Shown here: positions 27,516-36,408 of the stretch, piece by piece | Position numbering within the stretch: position 1 is the stretch's first letter | Layout: every line of letters begins with the position of its first letter | Made by a program: the position numbers and the translations under genes | The notes under the pieces: generated by a model | Database searches by the model: none | The model's input: the letters and a program-made list of their open reading frames with translations, nothing else | What the model was told of the DNA's origin: nothing | Origin: CAILHX01 sp964511385 | GTDB lineage: Bacteria; Pseudomonadota; Gammaproteobacteria; Burkholderiales; Methylophilaceae | Direction of reading: 5' to 3' | Assembly (NCBI GenBank): GCA_964511385.1 | Contig: CAZEFE010000005.1 | Coordinates: forward strand, 1 to 64,000 | Length of the DNA: 64,000 bases

Positions 27516-28144
27516 GCGCGTCGTCACCTGCCTATGGCCTATGGTCGCTGGTCATCATTAATTCCCTGGTATTCATCATCTTCGCCTTCAGTTTCGCCAA
27601 GCCGCAAAGCAAGCGGGACTGGCGCTCGTTCGGTGCGTTCTCGGCCTTCATCGTAGCGCTGTTCACCGAGATGTATGGTTTCCCGCTCACCATCTACCTG
27701 CTGTCAGGATGGCTGAGCAACCGTATTCCCGGCATCGATCCGTTCTCGCATGATGCCGGACATTTGCTGGAAGACCTGTTCGGCTGGGGTGGTAACCCGC
27801 ATTTCGGGCCGTTCCACCTTGCCTCCAATATTCTAATCGTGGCAGGATTCTTCCTGCTGTCTGCATCTTGGAGAGTGCTATACAGAGCGCAACGGCGCCA
27901 TACCCTGGCGACAACGGGGCCTTACGCAAAAATTCGGCATCCACAGTACGCCGGGTTCGTAATGATCATGTTCGGATTTCTGTTGCAGTGGCCGACCATT
28001 GTGACCGTAATCATGTTCCCGATTCTGGTATACATGTATGTCCGGCTTGCCGGTACCGAAGAAATAGAAGCCTACGCTGAATTTGGTGAAGAATACTCGG
28101 CATATACGGGACGCGTACCGGCGTTCTTTCCAAAATTTGGATAG
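27512..28144 (+). CDS. isoprenylcysteine methyltransferase (ICMT/PEMT)-like membrane protein
   Basis: 210 residues, about five membrane segments, with the C-terminal SAM-binding signature TGPYAKIRHPQYAGFVMIMFG and TEEIEAYAEFGEEYSAY. These match ICMT/PEMT-type membrane methyltransferases. The substrate is unknown; homologues recur in bacterial copper/silver islands. It is the last gene of the copper operon. Confidence 0.75.
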   Translation: MSASSPAYGLWSLVIINSLVFIIFAFSFAKPQSKRDWRSFGAFSAFIVALFTEMYGFPLTIYLLSGWLSNRIPGIDPFSHDAGHLLEDLFGWGGNPHFGPFHLASNILIVAGFFLLSASWRVLYRAQRRHTLATTGPYAKIRHPQYAGFVMIMFGFLLQWPTIVTVIMFPILVYMYVRLAGTEEIEAYAEFGEEYSAYTGRVPAFFPKFG

Positions 28145-28208
28145 ATTTCGATCCGTAGAAAAGGCTGAAAATTGCCTTTCCGCGCGCACTTACGGTAAAC
28201 TTACCACT

Positions 28209-28556
28209 ATGAGCCGTTTCATCCGCCGAATTGCCTTACTACTGATACTTGTCTTTACGGCAAACGTACAGTGCTGGGCGTTCAATATCGGCGACGAGAT
28301 GTCTCATGATCTTGCTGGTCAATCCCCGGTTGTGATGCAGCATACGGGACCAGCCCAGTCTGAGTCGCACAATTGCAACCAAATGGGCCACCATTGCTGC
28401 CATGCCTTGAATCATCTGCTGGGTCAGGTCAGTGATGATTTTGCAGTAGGTCAATGCGCCACTCCAGCAAAACCGTTTTCTTTTTTAGCCGAAGACGCGG
28501 CATCCCGCTCAACGGAAAACATCTACCATCCTCCCCGCATTCCTTCTCTGACCTAA
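28209..28556 (+). CDS. czcI: CzcI-like small periplasmic protein
   Basis: 115 residues from ATG 28209. Signal peptide to ~24 (NVQCWAF), then Met/His/Cys-rich segments (HNCNQMGHHCCHALNH). The size, the position just ahead of czcC and the C-terminal YHPPR motif (also in the first gene of the copper operon) fit the CzcI group, proposed to modulate czc expression by binding metal. A hairpin follows at 28577-28600. Confidence 0.6.
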   Translation: MSRFIRRIALLLILVFTANVQCWAFNIGDEMSHDLAGQSPVVMQHTGPAQSESHNCNQMGHHCCHALNHLLGQVSDDFAVGQCATPAKPFSFLAEDAASRSTENIYHPPRIPSLT

Positions 28557-28576
28557 CCTAATTTCCGGTTGTGTTC

Positions 28577-28600
28577 CCGCGCAGGCGTTGTCCTGCGCGG
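28577..28600 (+). terminator. hairpin between czcI-like gene and czcC
   Basis: A perfect 9-bp stem, CCGCGCAGG with CCTGCGCGG around a 6-base loop, ending five bases before the czcC ribosome site. With no T-run, it is more likely an attenuator or stability element than a full terminator. Confidence 0.4.
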
Positions 28601-28618
28601 CTGAGAAGGAGTTTCAAA

Positions 28619-29959
28619 GTGTTTGACTTTACTGGTTCTGCCAGCGTGCATCGCACGTTGGCGCTGTTGCGCAATTTTATTGGCGCATCACTATCTTTTT
28701 TCATCCTGCCTGCCATGGCCGCACCATTGACACTGGAACAGGCATGGCAAATCGCCGAACAAGCAAATCCGGCGCTACGTTCAGCGCAGGCTAATATCGG
28801 CGCTTTCGAAGGAGCTGTGACGGATGCGAAGGCAACGTTATGGAATAACCCCCAACTGTCAGGCGAGGTTGTACGCCGCCGCATTCCTTCATCGCAGAAT
28901 GCCAGCGAATGGAATATCGGGATCACCCAGACCTTCGAGCTCGCGGGCCAGCAAGGCTTTCGCCGCGAAGCTGCGCAGCAGGAGCTTGAGGCAGTCAAAG
29001 TCGGATATGAAGAAGCACGACGCCAACTTCGCGCCGAAGTTGAACAGCGCTTTGTCCGGGTTCTTGGATTGCAATCCCGGATAGGTATTGAAGTCGATAC
29101 CATCCGGCTGATCCAGGGGGCTTCGGAAGCGGTACAGAAACGGGTTCGCGTCGGCGAGGACACCAAGCTCGAAGGTAATCTTGCTTCCGTCGAAGTCGGG
29201 CGCGCCAACAATCAGATCACCATGCTCAAGGAGCAGCTGATTCAGGCGAAAGCCGAGCTTGCGACCTTATTGCAGTTGCCGCCGGATAACCTGCCGGAAG
29301 TCGTCGGCGACCTGCAAGACAAGCCTGCGGCTTATACATTGAATGACCTGCTGACCAGTGCTGCCAATCGGGCGCAACTCAAGGCGCTGGAGCATCGGCG
29401 GGAAGCCGCCAATAAACGGCTATCGCTGGAGCGGGCCGCCGTCTACCCCGATGTCACGCTGGGACTGAGCGCCGCGCAGGAAGGCCCGTCCGGTGCCCGC
29501 GAAAATCTCATCGGACTCAGCGTCTCAGTCCCGCTTCCGCTATTCCGTCGCAACGCCAGCGGCATCAGCCGTGCAATGGCCGATTTGACCCAGACCGACA
29601 TTGAGAAGGCTACCGCCGAAAGAGAAGCCAAAGCCCAGGTTGTCGCACTCTGGAGCAAATTGGAAAGCATGCGGGAACGGGTCAAAACCCTCAACACCAT
29701 GATCCTGCCCAGCCTGGAAGAAAACCAGCGCCTGGCAACCAAGGCGTTCAAAGCCGGAGAAATCGGTTTGGTCGATCTGCTGGTCGTCAGCCGCCAGGCG
29801 ATTGACGGCCGCCGTGACGGACTCGATGCACTGGTGGAGTTTGCTCAAACCCGCGTGGCGCTGGAACAGGCCGCAGGCTGGCCCAATGCGGCAGTCCCGG
29901 AGAAACAGGATGCCTTGCCGGAAACCCGGCCCAAACAAATGACGGAGCAACAACAATGA
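28619..29959 (+). CDS. czcC: CzcC-like outer-membrane factor
   Basis: 446 residues of the OEP family with a signal peptide ending near MAAPL. GTG 28619 was chosen as start because it lies eight bases after AAGGAG; the earlier in-frame ATG (28571) would run through the hairpin. Long helices at ~70-240 and ~290-420 build the periplasmic tunnel. It exports divalent metals together with CzcB and CzcA. The stop overlaps the czcB start. Confidence 0.85.
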   Translation: MFDFTGSASVHRTLALLRNFIGASLSFFILPAMAAPLTLEQAWQIAEQANPALRSAQANIGAFEGAVTDAKATLWNNPQLSGEVVRRRIPSSQNASEWNIGITQTFELAGQQGFRREAAQQELEAVKVGYEEARRQLRAEVEQRFVRVLGLQSRIGIEVDTIRLIQGASEAVQKRVRVGEDTKLEGNLASVEVGRANNQITMLKEQLIQAKAELATLLQLPPDNLPEVVGDLQDKPAAYTLNDLLTSAANRAQLKALEHRREAANKRLSLERAAVYPDVTLGLSAAQEGPSGARENLIGLSVSVPLPLFRRNASGISRAMADLTQTDIEKATAEREAKAQVVALWSKLESMRERVKTLNTMILPSLEENQRLATKAFKAGEIGLVDLLVVSRQAIDGRRDGLDALVEFAQTRVALEQAAGWPNAAVPEKQDALPETRPKQMTEQQQ

Positions 29960-31170
29960 GAATTTTAAACCACTATTTTGCATTGGCCTTGGCTGCTTGG
30001 ATGGTTCTGGCCGTTGCCGGATGCAGCAAGACCGAACAGCCGCAATCCGCCCCTGCCAAACAGGAAGTCCCAGCGGCATCCAATGAAAAAGTCGCTCCAG
30101 CTTCCAAAACAGAGGAAGCTAAGACCGCTGAAAACAATATCCTGAAGCTGACCGGTGCCGAGATGGAAGCTGCTGGCATCAAGGTCGAGGATGCCGACGA
30201 ACAGGACGTGCATGACCATATTGCCGTGACGGCGACAATCCAGCCCAACCGTGACAAGCTGGCGCATGTGGCGCCTCGCGTATCCGGGCGCCTTATCAAG
30301 GTTAACGCAAGTCTTGGACAGCAGGTAAAACAAGGGCAGGCGCTGGCCCAACTCGACAGCATCGAACTCGGAGAAGCCCATTCCGCCTACCTTCAGGCAG
30401 CCAGCGAAGCGCGCCTGGCAGAAGCCAATTTTGCTCGTATCGATAACCTTTACACCGAGCAAATCGTCACGCAGAAAGACTACCTGAACGCGCGGGCCGA
30501 GAACGAGAAGGCAAAAGCCGCATTGCGCGCTGCCCGCGACAAGCTGCGAATGCTGGGCATCGCCCCAACGGAAAGCGGCTCTGCCGTGTCCGGCTTTGCG
30601 CTAACGGCCCCGTTCTCCGGCACCATCATCGAGAAAGAGGCTGTCCTCGGCGAACTCGCCCAGCCGGACAAGTCGCTGTTCACAGTCGCCGACCTGTCGG
30701 TGGTATGGATCGAGGCCGACCTGTACGAAAAAGACTTGAGTAAAGTGAAGCCTGGCGCGGAAGCCGTTGTGACGCTTAGTGCCTATCCGGAAGAAACGTT
30801 CAAGGGCCACCTGACCTACATCAGCAGCACCGTGGACAAGGAAACGCGCACCGTGAAAGCGAGGGTTGAAGTACATAACCCCGACGGGCGACTGAAGCCG
30901 GAAATGTTTGCCAATGCGGCCATTGCCGCCGCATCCACGAGCCATGCCATCGTTGTCCCGCCCGATGCGGTCGTGCTGATGCAAGGCATCCCCTCCGTGT
31001 TTGTACACGGCGCCAATGGCTTCGAGCCACGCAGCGTCGAACTTGGAGAAAAACTGTATTACGGCGTCGTCGTCAAGTCCGGCATCAAGCCTGGCGAACC
31101 CGTAGTCGTCAAAGGTGCTTATGCCCTCAAGGCACGGGCTTTGAAATCGCTGATTGGCGAAGCGGATTAA
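29956..31170 (+). CDS. czcB: CzcB-like periplasmic adaptor lipoprotein
   Basis: 404 residues. The lipobox VAGCSK (Cys ~23) makes it a lipoprotein, followed by a disordered Pro/Ala/Lys-rich linker and the adaptor core: lipoyl half-motifs (~95-125 and ~205-240), an alpha hairpin (~130-190) and a beta-barrel (~245-320). It bridges CzcA and CzcC. Overlaps czcC by four bases; czcA follows after 12 bp. Confidence 0.88.
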   Translation: MRILNHYFALALAAWMVLAVAGCSKTEQPQSAPAKQEVPAASNEKVAPASKTEEAKTAENNILKLTGAEMEAAGIKVEDADEQDVHDHIAVTATIQPNRDKLAHVAPRVSGRLIKVNASLGQQVKQGQALAQLDSIELGEAHSAYLQAASEARLAEANFARIDNLYTEQIVTQKDYLNARAENEKAKAALRAARDKLRMLGIAPTESGSAVSGFALTAPFSGTIIEKEAVLGELAQPDKSLFTVADLSVVWIEADLYEKDLSKVKPGAEAVVTLSAYPEETFKGHLTYISSTVDKETRTVKARVEVHNPDGRLKPEMFANAAIAAASTSHAIVVPPDAVVLMQGIPSVFVHGANGFEPRSVELGEKLYYGVVVKSGIKPGEPVVVKGAYALKARALKSLIGEAD

Positions 31171-31182
31171 ACGGGAGATCAC

Positions 31183-34100
31183 ATGTTAAACAGTATTGTT
31201 GATCTATCCCTGCGCTACAAGATGCTGGTACTGGTGGGCTTCGTGCTGCTGGTAGTCTTCGGTGTACGCGCATGGCAGCAGGTGCCGGTGGATGCGTTCC
31301 CGGATGTCACCCCTGTGCAGGTGAATATCTATACCGAATCGCCAGGACTGGCAGCCGAGGATGTCGAGAAACTGCTGACCTTCCCGGTGGAGACCGCGAT
31401 GGCCGGGTTGGCCGGGGTGGAGGAAATTCGTTCCGTTTCGCTATTCGGCCTGTCCTACGTCAGCGTTTATTTCAAGGATGACGTGGATATCTACTTCGCC
31501 CGGCGACTGGTGGGGGAGAAACTGCTGGAAGCCAAGGAACGCCTGCCCCAAGGCTACGGCGAGCCGGTGCTGGGCCCGAACACCTCCGGTCTCGGCCAGG
31601 TGTTCTGGTACACCATCGAATCCGCCGATAAAAAGCTGTCGGCGATGGACCTGCGCAGCTTGCAGGACTGGAATGTGCGCCTGATGCTGCGGACGGCTCC
31701 CGGTGTGGATGACGTGATGTCCTGGGGCGGTCAGGAGAAGCAGTTCCAGGTGATGATCGACCCGCAGAAGCTCATCAAATACGGCCTCACCTTCAAGACC
31801 GTCATGGAATCCCTGACCGCTAACAACAAGCAGGTCGGCGGCCAATATGTGAACCTCGGCCAGGAACAGTATCTGGTGCGCGGGCTGGGGCTGGTGGCGG
31901 ACAGTCGCGACATCGGCTCCATTGTGGTGGCGCAACGCGAAGGAACGCCGGTGTATGTGCGTGACGTCGCCCAGGTGCAGGAAGGTCCGGCGCTCCGCTT
32001 CGGAGCAGTCACCCGTGACGGTAAGGAAGTCATGCTCGGCATGGCCTTGTCCCGCATGGGCGAAAACGCCCAGAACGTCGTCGATGCGGTTAAGGCCAAG
32101 ATCAAGCTCGCCCAGCAGGCGCTGCCAGCAGGCGTGTCCATCATCCCGGCTTATGACCGCACGGAAATCGTGCAGAAAGCCGTCAAGACGGCTGAGGATG
32201 CGTTGATGGAAGGCTCGATCCTGGTCGCCATCGTGTTGTTCCTGTTCCTCGGCGAACTCCGTTCTGCCGTGGTCGTGATCGTCACGCTGCCGCTGGCCAT
32301 GCTGATTGCCTTCCTGCTGATGCAGCACTTCGGACTTTCGGCCAACCTCATGTCGCTGGCGGGGCTTGCCATCGGTATCGGCATGATGGTGGACGGTGCG
32401 GTGGTGATGGTGGAAAACGGCTTCCGCTTGCTGTCCCATCACGGTAATCGGCCAGTTGACCGGACGCATGTCATTCTCAAAGCCGCGCACGAAGTCATCA
32501 ACCCGATTGCGTTCGCCATTCTTATCATCATCGTGGTGTTCCTGCCGTTGTTCTCACTGACCGGGTTGGAAGGCAAGCTATTCAAACCCATGGCGCTCAC
32601 CATCACCTTCGCCATGGCAGGATCGTTGCTGCTCACCATGACGCTGGTACCGGTGCTGTCGGCATTGATCCTCAAGCCCAAGGAAGAGAAGGACACCTGG
32701 CTGATACGTGGTGCCAAGCGCATTTATCTGCCGCTTTTGGACTGGTCGCTCGACAACAAGAAAAAGGTCGTCGTCGCAGCACTGGCCCTGCTGGGGGTAT
32801 CCGCAGCGCTATTCCCGCTGCTTGGCAAGGAGTTCATGCCGTCATTGCAGGAAGGCGCGATCATGTTCCGCGTCACCAGTATTCCTTCCACATCGCTGGA
32901 GGAGTCAATCCGCATCTCGCAGCAAATTGACACTGTACTCAAGCAGAACTTCCCGCAAACCAAATCGGTGCTGGCCATGATCGGGCGGGCGGAGAAAGGC
33001 GAGACTGCCGATGTCAATTACATGGAAATCCTGGTCGATGTGAAAGCCGCAAACGAGTGGCCGGAACAAATGCCGATGTCCGAGTTGTCGGAAGCCATGC
33101 AGCATAAGCTGGAGCAGGCCATCCCGACCGTCGTTCTGGCCGCGACCCAGCCGATCCAGATGCGGGTGGAGGAACTGATTTCCGGGGTGCGCGCGACACT
33201 GGCGCTCAAGGTCTATGGTACCGATCTCACGACACTGGATCGCCTGGCCGCAGAACTGCAAGGCGTATTGGGCAAGGTGCCAGGCGTCGCCGACCTGTCG
33301 CTGGAAGCCAATAAAGGCAAGCCGCAACTGGTACTCAAGGTCAATCGCCAGGAGGCGGCACGCTACGGCATCAACGCCGATGAGATTCTGGAGGTGGTGC
33401 AAGCCGGTATCGGCGGCAAGGCCGTCAGCACGCTGATCGACGGCGTGCGGCGCTTTGATATCGCGGTCAGGCTGGATACACCATTCCGCGACAGTGTGCA
33501 GGCAATCTCCAACATTCCCATTCGTACCCAGGACGGTGCACTCGTACCGTTGTCGCGTGTGGCATCCGTCGAAATGGACGAAGGTTACTCTTTCGTGCGG
33601 CGCGAGCAGTTGCAGCGTTACGCCGTGATCCAGATGGACGTGAAAGGCCGGGACGTTGACGGGTTCGTGAAGGAAGCAGAAGCCAAAATCCAAAGTCAGG
33701 TGAAGTTGCCTGACGGTTACTGGATCGAATGGGGCGGTGCTTTCGAGAACCAGCAGCGTGCGATGACGCGACTGGCGGTGATCGTGCCGTTGACGATCGG
33801 TTTGATTTTCATCTTGCTCTATACGGCGTTCAACTCGCTTACCCATGCCACGCTGATCATCGCCAATGTGCCATTCGCCATTGTGGGCGGGGTATTTGGC
33901 CTGTTCCTGACCGGGCAGTACCTGTCGGTACCGTCGGCCATCGGCTTTATTGCCGTGTTCGGGGTAGCCATGCTGAACGGCATTGTGCTGGTTTCGTTCC
34001 TCAACGAGAGACGAAGTCAGGGCTTATCCATCCGTGAAGCCGTGCGCCAGGGAACGGCGCTACGGTTGCGCCCGGTGCTGATGACGGCGTCGGTTGCCAT

Positions 34101-34263
34101 CCTCGGGTTGATCCCAATGCTGTTGTCGCAAGGTGTTGGCGCCGAGACCCAGCGACCACTGGCCACCGTGGTGGTGGGCGGATTGTTCACTTCCACGGCG
34201 CTGACCCTGCTTCTATTGCCGCTAATGTATGAGTGGGCGGAAACACGGCGCGAACAAAAATAG
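31183..34263 (+). CDS. czcA: CzcA-like heavy-metal RND efflux permease
   Basis: 1026 residues, twelve membrane helices, HME-type RND. Helix 4 reads MSLAGLAIGIGMMVDGAVVMVEN; the DG pair here corresponds to the divalent-metal (Co/Zn/Cd, Ni or Co) subgroup rather than the DA of the cusA paralogue at 19813. It therefore probably exports divalent cations, although exact specificity cannot be read. Followed by a perfect 8-bp hairpin (34288-34309). Confidence 0.88.
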   Translation: MLNSIVDLSLRYKMLVLVGFVLLVVFGVRAWQQVPVDAFPDVTPVQVNIYTESPGLAAEDVEKLLTFPVETAMAGLAGVEEIRSVSLFGLSYVSVYFKDDVDIYFARRLVGEKLLEAKERLPQGYGEPVLGPNTSGLGQVFWYTIESADKKLSAMDLRSLQDWNVRLMLRTAPGVDDVMSWGGQEKQFQVMIDPQKLIKYGLTFKTVMESLTANNKQVGGQYVNLGQEQYLVRGLGLVADSRDIGSIVVAQREGTPVYVRDVAQVQEGPALRFGAVTRDGKEVMLGMALSRMGENAQNVVDAVKAKIKLAQQALPAGVSIIPAYDRTEIVQKAVKTAEDALMEGSILVAIVLFLFLGELRSAVVVIVTLPLAMLIAFLLMQHFGLSANLMSLAGLAIGIGMMVDGAVVMVENGFRLLSHHGNRPVDRTHVILKAAHEVINPIAFAILIIIVVFLPLFSLTGLEGKLFKPMALTITFAMAGSLLLTMTLVPVLSALILKPKEEKDTWLIRGAKRIYLPLLDWSLDNKKKVVVAALALLGVSAALFPLLGKEFMPSLQEGAIMFRVTSIPSTSLEESIRISQQIDTVLKQNFPQTKSVLAMIGRAEKGETADVNYMEILVDVKAANEWPEQMPMSELSEAMQHKLEQAIPTVVLAATQPIQMRVEELISGVRATLALKVYGTDLTTLDRLAAELQGVLGKVPGVADLSLEANKGKPQLVLKVNRQEAARYGINADEILEVVQAGIGGKAVSTLIDGVRRFDIAVRLDTPFRDSVQAISNIPIRTQDGALVPLSRVASVEMDEGYSFVRREQLQRYAVIQMDVKGRDVDGFVKEAEAKIQSQVKLPDGYWIEWGGAFENQQRAMTRLAVIVPLTIGLIFILLYTAFNSLTHATLIIANVPFAIVGGVFGLFLTGQYLSVPSAIGFIAVFGVAMLNGIVLVSFLNERRSQGLSIREAVRQGTALRLRPVLMTASVAILGLIPMLLSQGVGAETQRPLATVVVGGLFTSTALTLLLLPLMYEWAETRREQK

Positions 34264-34287
34264 GTGGCCACTGCTAGCTGATGAGGC

Positions 34288-34309
34288 GGCCGGAGTTAAC
34301 GCTCCGGCC
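34288..34309 (+). terminator. hairpin after czcA
   Basis: GGCCGGAG and CTCCGGCC form a perfect 8-bp stem with a 6-base loop, 25 bases after the czcA stop. Lacks a T-run. It may lower expression of the following PII-like gene relative to the pump. Confidence 0.4.
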
Positions 34310-34335
34310 AATCTTCCCATGAATGGAGAAAACAC

Positions 34336-34674
34336 ATGAAAGAGATCAAGGCATATATCCACAAACATCGCATCGCCGACGTGATCCAGACGCTGAAAGA
34401 GTCCGGCCATCTTGACGCGGAGGTTGGTTGCAGTTGCCACAACTTGTTTGTCCATGCGGGGCATGGCGTATTGAAGTCGTCTTATCAGCAGGAGCAGCAC
34501 TACTCAGTTGATCTGGCCGAGTCGGTCATCGACGAATACAAGCTGGAACTGCTATGCGACGAGGGCCATGTGGATGACGTAGTTGCCGTCCTCAGACAAG
34601 CCACCCATACGGGAGCAAACGATGCGGGTTGGATTGTTGTATCGGAAGTTACTTCCGCCATCCCGATTCCATAA
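34336..34674 (+). CDS. PII-like (GlnB-fold) protein of the czc operon
   Basis: 112 residues with the PII fold pattern: MKEIKAYIHKHRIADVIQTLKE (beta1-alpha1), a T-loop-like stretch rich in Cys/His (CSCHNLFVHAGHG), and KLELLCDEGHVDDVVAVLRQAT...GWIVVSEV (beta3-alpha2-beta4). The ammonium-sensing T-loop residues of GlnB are replaced by possible metal ligands, so it may sense or bind metal instead. It follows czcA and has a GGAGAA ribosome site. Confidence 0.7.
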   Translation: MKEIKAYIHKHRIADVIQTLKESGHLDAEVGCSCHNLFVHAGHGVLKSSYQQEQHYSVDLAESVIDEYKLELLCDEGHVDDVVAVLRQATHTGANDAGWIVVSEVTSAIPIP

Positions 34675-34721
34675 AATTACTATTATGCGAACTTAGTCCA
34701 ACACATCCAACGGAGAACAAA

Positions 34722-35105
34722 ATGTATTACATCGTAGAAAGCAATAAAACGTTCGAGGCTGCTTCAAATGATCTCGAATTGGCTGTAAAAGAAAATGGCT
34801 TTGGTGTTCTTCATATTCACAATTTAGGTGCAACACTCAGAAGTAAGGGCATCGACTTCCAAGAAGAGTGCAAAGTTTTCGAAGTTTGCAATCCAGGACA
34901 GGCTTCTAAAGTTCTTTCGGTAGACATGCGCTTAAATATGGCTTTACCGTGTCGTATTTCTGTTTATACCGAGAAAGGTAAAGTTCTAATCGGTTATGTC
35001 AAACCAATAGAAATGCTCGGTGCTTTATCAAACGATTCATCACTGATTCAAATCGCAAATGAAGTTGAAAATTCGATGATTAAAATGGTCGGCGATGCTA
35101 AATAA
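34722..35105 (+). CDS. DUF302 domain protein
   Basis: 127 residues from ATG 34722, after GGAGAAC. The DUF302 pattern is visible: YYIVESNKTFEAASNDLELAVKENGFGVLHIHNLGATLRSKGI split over ~2-48, then EECKVFEVCNPGQASKVLSVD and a PCRISVYTEKGKVLIGYV strand. The role of DUF302 is not established. Codon use is clearly more AT-rich than in czc, and the gene is followed by an attC-like sequence, both suggesting separate acquisition. Confidence 0.75.
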   Translation: MYYIVESNKTFEAASNDLELAVKENGFGVLHIHNLGATLRSKGIDFQEECKVFEVCNPGQASKVLSVDMRLNMALPCRISVYTEKGKVLIGYVKPIEMLGALSNDSSLIQIANEVENSMIKMVGDAK

Positions 35106-35110
35106 ACGTC

Positions 35111-35187
35111 CACATAACAATTTGCTCATGGTCGTCCGATGAGCTTACTGGACGGCCGTGCAGTTGCCCCTTAGCAAGGCGTTAGAC
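35111..35187 (+). repeat. attC-like (integron cassette) recombination site
   Basis: The segment starts CATAACAATTTGC and ends GCAAGGCGTTAGAC, whose last seven bases fit the attC core GTTRRRY and whose outer ends are partly complementary (TAAC/GTTA, TTGC/GCAA). An inner stem pairs GGTCGTCC (35130-35137) with GGACGGCC (35150-35157) with one wobble. The size, 77 bp, is normal for attC. The DUF2703 gene begins 23 bp after the core, as in a cassette array. No integron integrase lies in the window. Confidence 0.5.
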
Positions 35188-35209
35188 CCTTCAGAAAGGG
35201 ATCATTTCT

Positions 35210-35623
35210 ATGAAATCGCTACCGATAATTTGGCAGAGGCTCGTGAGCTCAGGCGGAAAGACGTGTGATCGCTGCCATGCCACGTATCAGGAAATTCAGC
35301 GGGCCATCAGTAAACTCAAGGAAGCGCTCCGCCCCTTGGGCATTGAGCCAACCCTTGAGATCAGAGAAATAGACGAAAAATCATTCAAGGCCAACCCCTC
35401 CGAGTCCAACCGCATTTGGATCGCGGGCAGACCCATAGAAGAATGGCTCGGCGCGGGAGTCGGGAGCAGTCGTTGCTGTTCTGTTTGTGGCGAATCCGAT
35501 TGTCGAACAGTAGAGGTAGGGGGAACTACGTTCGAGGTTATTCCCGAGAAACTCTTTCTGAAAGCTGCTTTGGTCGCTGCCTCTCAGTTGTTGGACCCCG
35601 CACCGAAAGCGCCGCCGCGTTAA
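35210..35623 (+). CDS. DUF2703 domain protein, copy 1
   Basis: 137 residues. MKSLPIIWQRLVSS opens the family, then CDRCHATYQEIQRAISKLKEAL, ESNRIWIAGRPIEEWL, and a cysteine cluster CCSVCGESDCRTVEVGG that could bind metal or arsenic(III) thiolate-wise. The N-terminal part resembles a thioredoxin-like fold (WQRLV..CDRC). Function unknown; a close paralogue sits within the ars operon at 40747 and a third, broken copy at 45749. Confidence 0.7.
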   Translation: MKSLPIIWQRLVSSGGKTCDRCHATYQEIQRAISKLKEALRPLGIEPTLEIREIDEKSFKANPSESNRIWIAGRPIEEWLGAGVGSSRCCSVCGESDCRTVEVGGTTFEVIPEKLFLKAALVAASQLLDPAPKAPPR

Positions 35624-35859
35624 GGTGAGTATCGGTGCGGCGAGTCCTGAGCTTAGTATTGCGGAGTGATGGCATCTAACCTCCGCATCAACACGAACTC
35701 ACGCAAATCTGGCAATTACATTGTTGATAGCAAGCAGTTGAAGTTCACCTTGTCAGACTGACTTCACCCTATATCCGCCCGACAACCGGGAATAAGGCTC
35801 AACTGAAATGGTTGGGCCTTATGTGCCAGGTAACCATCGGCGGAACCAAGCCAGTGTTC
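35624..35859. other. 236-bp gap with no recognised feature
   Basis: Nothing convincing is seen between the DUF2703 gene and the end of the convergent Met-rich gene. A short inverted pair (AAGGCTCAACTGA / GGTTGGGCCTT, 35792-35820) could be a weak bidirectional terminator. Confidence 0.3.
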
Positions 35860-36363
35860 TTACCGAGGAGGTTGCATCCACATTTCATGTTGATGCCGCA
35901 TCATATGGTCCATCATCATCTGCTGCATGGGCATGTAGTGATCCATCATGTACTGGCGCTGTTTCATTTGTTCGGGACTCAGATTGGAATAATAATCGTC
36001 CATATCCCCCCAACCCATCATGTGCCCACCCATCATCATGTCATGCCCCATTCCTCCCCCCATACAGCCACCCGGCCCCCACATCCCTTCCATCATCTGC
36101 ATGTTGTTCTGCATGGTAGACCAGTGATCCTTGAGCAGTTTCTGCCGCGTCTGCGGATCCTTTGTCTGATGAATCTTGTCCATCTCATCCTGCATCTTTT
36201 TCATGTTTTCCTGTATCTGTTGCATTTGCTTGTCGAATTCGGCGACATTCGGTGCATTTTGTTGCGTTTGCGCACCTTTTGAGGGCACCGTTTTATCGGC
36301 TATTGCCGACGTGGCTGACAATGCGGCGGCAACCAATGTTGCTATCAAAGCTGTCTTTTTCAT
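35860..36363 (-). CDS. methionine-rich periplasmic metal-binding protein
   Basis: 167 residues with a signal peptide (ATSAIADK, cleavage ~22). An amphipathic helix (~40-75) leads to a Met/Gly/His-rich second half (MMEGMWGPGGCMGGGMGHDMMMGGHMM in pieces, YMPMQQMMMDHMMRHQHEM), ideal for soft metals such as Cu(I) or Ag(I). AGGAGATTTT precedes the ATG. It lies 45 bp downstream of the P-type ATPase gene on the same strand and is probably cotranscribed with it. Confidence 0.68.
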   Translation of the reverse strand: MKKTALIATLVAAALSATSAIADKTVPSKGAQTQQNAPNVAEFDKQMQQIQENMKKMQDEMDKIHQTKDPQTRQKLLKDHWSTMQNNMQMMEGMWGPGGCMGGGMGHDMMMGGHMMGWGDMDDYYSNLSPEQMKQRQYMMDHYMPMQQMMMDHMMRHQHEMWMQPPR

Positions 36364-36408
36364 TTCAAAATCTCCTTCAGTCTGTTCTGCATCAAGGGAA
36401 ATATCCCC

